From Streptomyces sp. NBC_01197 (GTDB lineage Bacteria; Actinomycetota; Actinomycetes; Streptomycetales; Streptomycetaceae): a stretch of DNA of 64,000 bases. Every line of letters begins with the position of its first letter. The first letter of the stretch is position 1. Shown piece after piece: positions 59,841-64,000 of this stretch. The notes under the pieces are model-generated. The model was not told where the DNA came from and searched no databases. It saw only the letters and a list, made by a program, of their open reading frames with translations. The stretch spans positions 1-64,000 of the forward strand of contig NZ_CP108570.1 of the NCBI RefSeq assembly GCF_036010505.1, in the 5' to 3' direction. Both the position numbers and the translations under genes were made by a program.

Positions 59841-61657
59841 CCGCTGAGCTGCAGAAGGGGGACGGGCAGCCCTGCCGTGAAACGGGTGGTGGCCAGCGGG
59901 CGCGGCTGCAGCTGGGCGGGCATCAACGGCCAGGCCAGCGCAGCGATTGCGGCCAGATCCGAACGATACTGGGGCAGCTCGCTGCGGAGCCGCGCGAGGC
60001 CCGTCAGGAACTGGGTCGCCTCGTCCTGCGTGTACGGGCGGTTCTGCACCTTCTCCAGGGCGTATCCGGCCCGGGTCGGTCGGACCCAGACGCCGTCCGG
60101 GGTACGGACGTTGCGGTACAGGGCACTCAAGTCCCGGCCCACGACGGAGAGGGAGGCGACGGTGTCCGGCTCCGCCTCGGCCACCCGGACCACCTCCGCG
60201 AGCAAGCGGACGGTCGCCGTATGGGCGGCGGCAGACGTGAAGCGGGGCTGACCTCCGAGACGGGCGACCTCCGCGCCCCGGGCCGCGGTACCCATCCGGC
60301 TGTCGGCGGCTCGCACCCCGAGCACGATCACCTCCACCCGGTAGCCGGCCCGCTGGTAACGGCGTGCTCCGTCCATGAAGTGCTCGACGCTGTCCGGCGC
60401 GATCTCGATCAGGAGATCGCCCCGGCGCTCGCGCACGTACGCCTCGGCCCTTTCCTGCCAAGCCCTGTAGTCGCCCCTGATCCGAGCGGAGGCTGTACGC
60501 GGGTGCTCGGTGAGGAGCCGGTCGTAGTCGGGGTGCATCGCCTTGAACATGTCGCCCTGGATCCGCGTGGGCCTGCGACCGCGCAGCGCCCGGAGCAGCG
60601 TCCACGCAGCGCGGGTCTTCCCCGACCCCTGCGCGCCCATGACGTACAGCGCGACCGGCGCCGCCTGCGGGGTGATGTTGCTCAGGTACGACGGCACGAT
60701 CAGTTCGTCGAAGACGAAGTCGTGCTCGTCTGCGGAGAGGCGGTGGTAGTCGACTCCGGGCGGCGCCGTGAGCGGCTGGGCAATCCGGCGCACCGGCTCG
60801 GCCAGGGCGTGGACCCGCTCCAGCCCGCCGGCCACGGCGAGGCGCCGCTCCGGCGTACTCGCCGTGGGGTGCAGCTGTTCTTGGACACGGGCCGCCTGCT
60901 GGCGGAATTGCCAGGTCTGCGGTGCGGTCCACGGCAGGGCGAGAGCTGCGGCCAGGGCCTGCGGCGCGCCCGCGGCGGACTGCCAGGATGATCCGTCTTG
61001 GGTCAGCTCGTTGTCGTAGAGCACCTGGAGGTCGCGGCGCGCCACCATCACCCGGTGGGCCAACTGCTCGGCTTCGATGACCTCAAGTCCCTTGGGCAGG
61101 CGGCGCGCGCACTGCTCGGAGTTGTCCCAGGAGACGTACCGGCCGGCCCCGGTCTCGCTGACCTGAGCCAGGTAGCGGTCCAGCGCGCTGAGTTCCGTCA
61201 CGGCCTGAGCCTCGGCCAGCACCAGAATCTCGACGCGGTAGCCCGATGTCCGGTACGCACGTACCTGCTCCGGGTCGGCGATGGGGGCTTCCACGACCGC
61301 GTCGAACCGTTCGCGGCGCACGTGTTCCTCGACCTCTGCCTGCCAGCGCAGCACGTCCGGGCGCACCCGGATACCGGCCGTGCGGTCGTCGGTGGCCATG
61401 AGCTGGGCGTAGTGGGGGTGGGCTGTCTTGTAGAGGTCGCGGCCGATGAGCACCGCACCGCCCCGCCGGTGAAGGACGTGCAGCAACAGGTCGCACAGGG
61501 TGGACTTCCCGCTGCCCGGCGGACCAGCGACAAACACCGCGACCGGCTGTTCCTGCGAGACGCCTCCGGCGGTCCAGGTCGGGAGAATGCGCGACGTGAG
61601 GATCTCGTCGTGCTCTGCCTCGCTCAGTACGAGGGGCTCGACATCCGCGTCCTTCAA
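59804..61657 (-). CDS. Tandem zeta-toxin-like kinase fusion
   Basis: 617 aa from a TTG (61657) with GGAGAA upstream. Two zeta-toxin-like P-loop domains lie in one chain. The first (about 30-220) has Walker A VAGPPGSGKSTLC, GRDLYKTAHPHY and VVEAPIADP; the second (about 335-540) has Walker A VMGAQGSGKTRAA, QGDMFKAMHPDYDRLL and IEIAPDSVEH. Zeta toxins phosphorylate UDP-N-acetylglucosamine, and the GD-x-(F/Y)K-x-x-HP-x-Y motif after the P-loop is typical. Two full copies in one protein are unusual. No epsilon-like gene precedes it; a regulatory or defence role is possible. Confidence 0.8.
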   Translation of the reverse strand: MKDADVEPLVLSEAEHDEILTSRILPTWTAGGVSQEQPVAVFVAGPPGSGKSTLCDLLLHVLHRRGGAVLIGRDLYKTAHPHYAQLMATDDRTAGIRVRPDVLRWQAEVEEHVRRERFDAVVEAPIADPEQVRAYRTSGYRVEILVLAEAQAVTELSALDRYLAQVSETGAGRYVSWDNSEQCARRLPKGLEVIEAEQLAHRVMVARRDLQVLYDNELTQDGSSWQSAAGAPQALAAALALPWTAPQTWQFRQQAARVQEQLHPTASTPERRLAVAGGLERVHALAEPVRRIAQPLTAPPGVDYHRLSADEHDFVFDELIVPSYLSNITPQAAPVALYVMGAQGSGKTRAAWTLLRALRGRRPTRIQGDMFKAMHPDYDRLLTEHPRTASARIRGDYRAWQERAEAYVRERRGDLLIEIAPDSVEHFMDGARRYQRAGYRVEVIVLGVRAADSRMGTAARGAEVARLGGQPRFTSAAAHTATVRLLAEVVRVAEAEPDTVASLSVVGRDLSALYRNVRTPDGVWVRPTRAGYALEKVQNRPYTQDEATQFLTGLARLRSELPQYRSDLAAIAALAWPLMPAQLQPRPLATTRFTAGLPVPLLQLSGYEPPSSFLRAA

Positions 61658-61711
61658 CTGGGTTCTCCGGCCTCTGTAGCCCGCAGAATGCGGGTCTCTA
61701 TGCTGGTAGGC

Positions 61712-61748
61712 GGGCAGCCGTAGCCAGCTCGAATGGCTGCGGCTGCCC
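61712..61748 (-). terminator. Terminator with AGCCA-GCTCGAA-TGGCT tip
   Basis: GGGCAGCCGTAGCCA pairs with TGGCTGCGGCTGCCC (one G-U type mismatch) around GCTCGAA, 50 bases after the stop of the minus-strand gene at 61798. Confidence 0.7.
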
Positions 61749-61797
61749 TTTCATACGGTGTGCTCAGGACCCTGGCGTGGCCGGACGGTGGACTCCT

Positions 61798-62115
61798 TCA
61801 GCGGAGGAAGCGGCGCACGGCCGCGGGCGAGGTCGAGGTGAGGATCGAGTCGACCCGGAGCAGGGCCTGCAGACGCCGGTCGGCGTCTGCGCGGTCCCGC
61901 TCGGGCACCCGGTCGAGTGCGCGCCGGGCGCGGATCGTTGCCCATCGCACCTGCAGCTCGGAGACCCGCGCACGGCGGCGGTACGTCTTCTCGTCGGACT
62001 GCCCGGTGGACTCGGTGAGGAAGAGGCGGGCCCGGTCCAGCTTGGCGTCTGCGGACCGTAGCCGGTAGGCGAGGCGGGCAGCCCGCCGTACCGGTCGGCT
62101 CACGCGCTGCTTCAC
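61798..62115 (-). CDS. Small basic helical protein (105 aa)
   Basis: The GTG at 62115 overlaps the upstream stop (GTGA). The product is Arg-rich and helical throughout (VRRAARLAYRLRSADAKLDRARLFL, RARVSELQVRWATIRARRALDRV). No motif recognised. It is the second and last gene of a two-gene operon behind the HTH protein. Confidence 0.6.
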   Translation of the reverse strand: MKQRVSRPVRRAARLAYRLRSADAKLDRARLFLTESTGQSDEKTYRRRARVSELQVRWATIRARRALDRVPERDRADADRRLQALLRVDSILTSTSPAAVRRFLR

Positions 62116-62924
62116 CGGCTGGCGCCCGATCCGGCCAGCCGCAGCGTCTCGGCGGCCAGCTCCATGCGGCGCTCGTGGGCCTGGTCGAGGTTGGCGCGCA
62201 GCGCGTAGGTGGTCACTCCCGGGTCCGGGTCGAGGTCGGCCATCGCGTCCTCCAGCGCGGGGTGCCCCGCCTCCTGAATCTGCCGGTAGGCGGCTTCGTC
62301 ACGGGGCGAGGAGCAAAAGAACGAACGACTCCGGGCGCTCTCGGCGCGCTCGTACCACATGTCGATGGCGATGCGGGCCTCGTCGACCGCGAGGACGTAG
62401 GCGTGGTGGGCGGCCAGCCACGCGGCGGCGGTGCTCAGCGCCTCCCAGCGCAACTCGACCTGGTGCAGCAGGCGGTCGCGCTCGGCGCGGGCGACCTGCT
62501 CGCGGGCCAGCCGGTCGCGTACGTCGGCGTAGCGGGCAACGGTGTCCATCATGGCCACCAACCGCATTCCCTCGGTGTGGCCCTCGGGACCACGCGGGTC
62601 GAGGTCCGGGTGCTGCGCGGCCCACCGGCGTAGTGCCGCATTGCACTCGGCGTCCATCCGTTCGCCTACGCCGGTGAAGCCCTCGATATCGAGCGGGGAA
62701 GAAAGGTTCGTGATCACGCTGTTGCCCTTCGGTCGGTGGTCAGGGTCGACGCCCCTAGATTTCAGATCCGCGTACACAGTCGGCCGGCTGATCCGCGCGG
62801 CCTCGGCGAGAGCGGAGACGTTGGTCTCGCCCGCCTGCCACGCGGCAGCGAGCAAATCGGCCCGGCGTCCGGGCTTCGACCAGTCCCGCAGTGCGGCCAT
62901 CACGTCGTGTCGTCTCGTACTCAC
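62112..62924 (-). CDS. HTH protein with long helical C-terminus
   Basis: About 270 aa from the GTG at 62924 (MSTRRHDVMAAL); the frame opens upstream at 62990 but runs through an operator. The N-terminal HTH (about 25-60) reads AWQAGETNVSALAEAARISRPTVYADLKSRG. The rest is helical: RWAAQHPDLDPRG, REQVARAERDRLLHQVELRWEAL, and EDAMADLDPDPGVTTYALRANLDQAHERRMEL. The dyads just upstream (62938, 63014) fit autoregulation. Coupled to the 105-aa gene. Confidence 0.65.
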   Translation of the reverse strand: MSTRRHDVMAALRDWSKPGRRADLLAAAWQAGETNVSALAEAARISRPTVYADLKSRGVDPDHRPKGNSVITNLSSPLDIEGFTGVGERMDAECNAALRRWAAQHPDLDPRGPEGHTEGMRLVAMMDTVARYADVRDRLAREQVARAERDRLLHQVELRWEALSTAAAWLAAHHAYVLAVDEARIAIDMWYERAESARSRSFFCSSPRDEAAYRQIQEAGHPALEDAMADLDPDPGVTTYALRANLDQAHERRMELAAETLRLAGSGASR

Positions 62925-62937
62925 ACAACCACCGTGC

Positions 62938-63039
62938 TGTAAAACAGCTTTACATGGCAAGCGACTTGACAGTGTTCGGCCGGATTGCACCGTAGGGGTG
63001 GCGCAAAAGAACCCACAGGATAATTACGGTTATCCTGTG
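62938..63039. promoter_or_regulatory. Divergent promoter region with two operator-like dyads
   Basis: TGTAAA-ACAGC-TTTACA (62938-62954), 14 bases before the HTH start, and CACAGGATAA-TTACGG-TTATCCTGTG (63014-63039) with 10-base perfect arms. The second lies between the divergent starts and could control the HEPN gene, the HTH gene or both. Confidence 0.6.
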
Positions 63040-63145
63040 CCTATGCTGACCGGCCGTCAGGATGTGCAGGAATCGGATGACTTGGCGCGACACACCCCGG
63101 ATGTCCTTGCCGTCGGCGGCCCGCCTCTTCCTGAAGGAGACCCGG

Positions 63146-64000
63146 GTGCCCGACCCCGACCTGACCGCCCACCTTTCCGAGATGCCCGCACCGAGTTCTG
63201 ACACCGACCCGGAGCCCCCCGACCTGCCCGAGACTCTCGGTGTAGCCGAGCCCGCCCCGCGCCGGCCCGACGTCGACTTCACCCCGGTACGCAACGGGAT
63301 GGACTACCTCCGCAGCGCCGTCTGGTACCTCTCGGGGCCGGAGTCGGCCGAGCCGGACGGCCGCGGGCTCAAGTACGCCGTGCTGCACCTGCAGGCCGCG
63401 ACCGAGACCCTGCTCAAGGCCCGGCTCACGCACGAACACTGGAGCCTGGTCTTCACCGAACCCGGAGCCGCCAGCTGGGCAAGGTTCACCGCCGGCGACT
63501 TCCAGAGCTGCTCGCTCGACACAGCCCTCGAACGGCTGGAGAAGATCGCCCGGGTCAGCCTCACGCAGCAGGAACGCAAGGCAATCAACAGCCTCGCCAA
63601 GACCCGCAACGCCCTGACCCACTACGGGCACACGGCCTCGGCCTACCAGGTAGAAGCACAAGCCACGCGCGTATTGGGCCTGCTGCTCACCTTCGTCAGC
63701 GAGCACCTGCGCCCGCCCCGCGCCGAGGAGGCAGAGCACGTCGAGCAGGTCATGGAGATGGTGCGCAGGCGCCTCGGCACCATCAACGCCCTGGTGGAGG
63801 ACCGCATGAAGCACATCTCCAGCCAGCTGGAGGAGCATGCCGACTACACACTGATCTGCCCCGACTGCCGCCAAGGGGCCCTGGTGGTGGGCGAGTGGCC
63901 GGAGTGGCCGACCTGCCTGTTCTGCCTGCAGAAGTTCGCCTCGTCCAACGAGGCAGCCCTGCGGTGGGGCTGGGAGTTCGTGGGCCACCCGGAAGACGGC
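63146..64000 (+). CDS. HEPN-like domain protein with zinc ribbon, 3'-truncated
   Basis: GTG at 63146 with AAGGAG 7 bases upstream; open to the window end (285 residues seen). After a Pro/Glu-rich start, residues about 55-195 are helical and contain AKTRNALTHYGH, matching the HEPN Rx4-6H nuclease motif (Arg154, His159). A zinc ribbon follows with ICPDCRQGA and TCLFCLQK. HEPN domains act as RNases in toxin-antitoxin and defence systems, usually with a partner that is not visible here. The rest of the gene lies outside the window. Confidence 0.68.
   Translation, partial: MPDPDLTAHLSEMPAPSSDTDPEPPDLPETLGVAEPAPRRPDVDFTPVRNGMDYLRSAVWYLSGPESAEPDGRGLKYAVLHLQAATETLLKARLTHEHWSLVFTEPGAASWARFTAGDFQSCSLDTALERLEKIARVSLTQQERKAINSLAKTRNALTHYGHTASAYQVEAQATRVLGLLLTFVSEHLRPPRAEEAEHVEQVMEMVRRRLGTINALVEDRMKHISSQLEEHADYTLICPDCRQGALVVGEWPEWPTCLFCLQKFASSNEAALRWGWEFVGHPEDG

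Overview
The window looks like part of a large conjugative plasmid, or an equivalent accessory region, of a high-G+C actinomycete, most likely Streptomyces. The evidence is strong G/C bias at third codon positions, frequent GTG starts, many stop-start overlaps of the GTGA/ATGA type, a DUF6233-like protein, an SCO6880-like secretion protein and an NTPase-TPR protein of the sort common in Streptomyces. No replication initiator, rRNA or tRNA was recognised. Both ends cut through genes.

Layout. 0-6 kb: coiled-coil protein (partial), a VirD4/TraG-type coupling ATPase, a DUF4913-like protein, then a ParA-type ATPase with a translationally coupled partner on the minus strand. A 20-bp palindrome lies downstream of the partner gene, inside it, and again at 14.4 kb; these are candidate centromere sites. 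6-12.6 kb: a 1.67-kaa MobF relaxase-helicase and a 1-kb intergenic tract with a 65-bp tandem repeat (candidate oriT). 12.6-17.7 kb: an HNH/zinc-ribbon operon, an Mrr-like membrane protein, and an operon of a zinc-finger coiled-coil protein, a membrane protein and a NERD-domain membrane protein. 18.9-25.2 kb: a Tn3-family transposon with 42-bp inverted repeats (tnpA, TetR regulator, SDR oxidoreductase, VOC protein, res site, tnpR) that splits an older gene. 25.7-31.1 kb: plasmid regulatory genes (391-aa HTH protein, RHH protein, XRE-TPR regulator, three small coupled genes) around a 1.3-kb hairpin-rich non-coding tract.

31.19-42.95 kb: a second, intact Tn3-family transposon with perfect 38-bp inverted repeats and a 5-bp target duplication (GCGGC). 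Its cargo forms one theme, sulfane-sulfur and thiol chemistry: a CstR-like CsoR-family repressor, a CxxC membrane protein, a DsbA-like thioredoxin, CcdA, a rhodanese-membrane protein, a TauE/SafE transporter, a rhodanese, a persulfide dioxygenase-rhodanese fusion and a DUF302 protein. Four G-rich operators match the CsoR/CstR class, so the repressor probably controls the whole cargo.

43-46 kb: ATP-dependent DNA ligase, DUF6233-like protein, DUF3800-like protein and a small membrane protein. 46.2-55 kb: two divergent operons of a type IV secretion apparatus (transglycosylase-NlpC/P60 enzyme, lipoprotein, pilin-like protein, bitopic protein, VirB6-like protein, SCO6880-like protein, VirB4-like ATPase). 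With the coupling ATPase and relaxase these predict single-strand, relaxase-driven conjugation rather than TraB-type double-strand transfer. 55-64 kb: small membrane proteins sharing an RxDGTxVxxH motif, a NACHT/STAND-like ATPase, a tandem zeta-toxin-like protein with a small convergent neighbour, an HTH protein, and a truncated HEPN-zinc-ribbon protein. This last stretch is a plausible stability or defence area.
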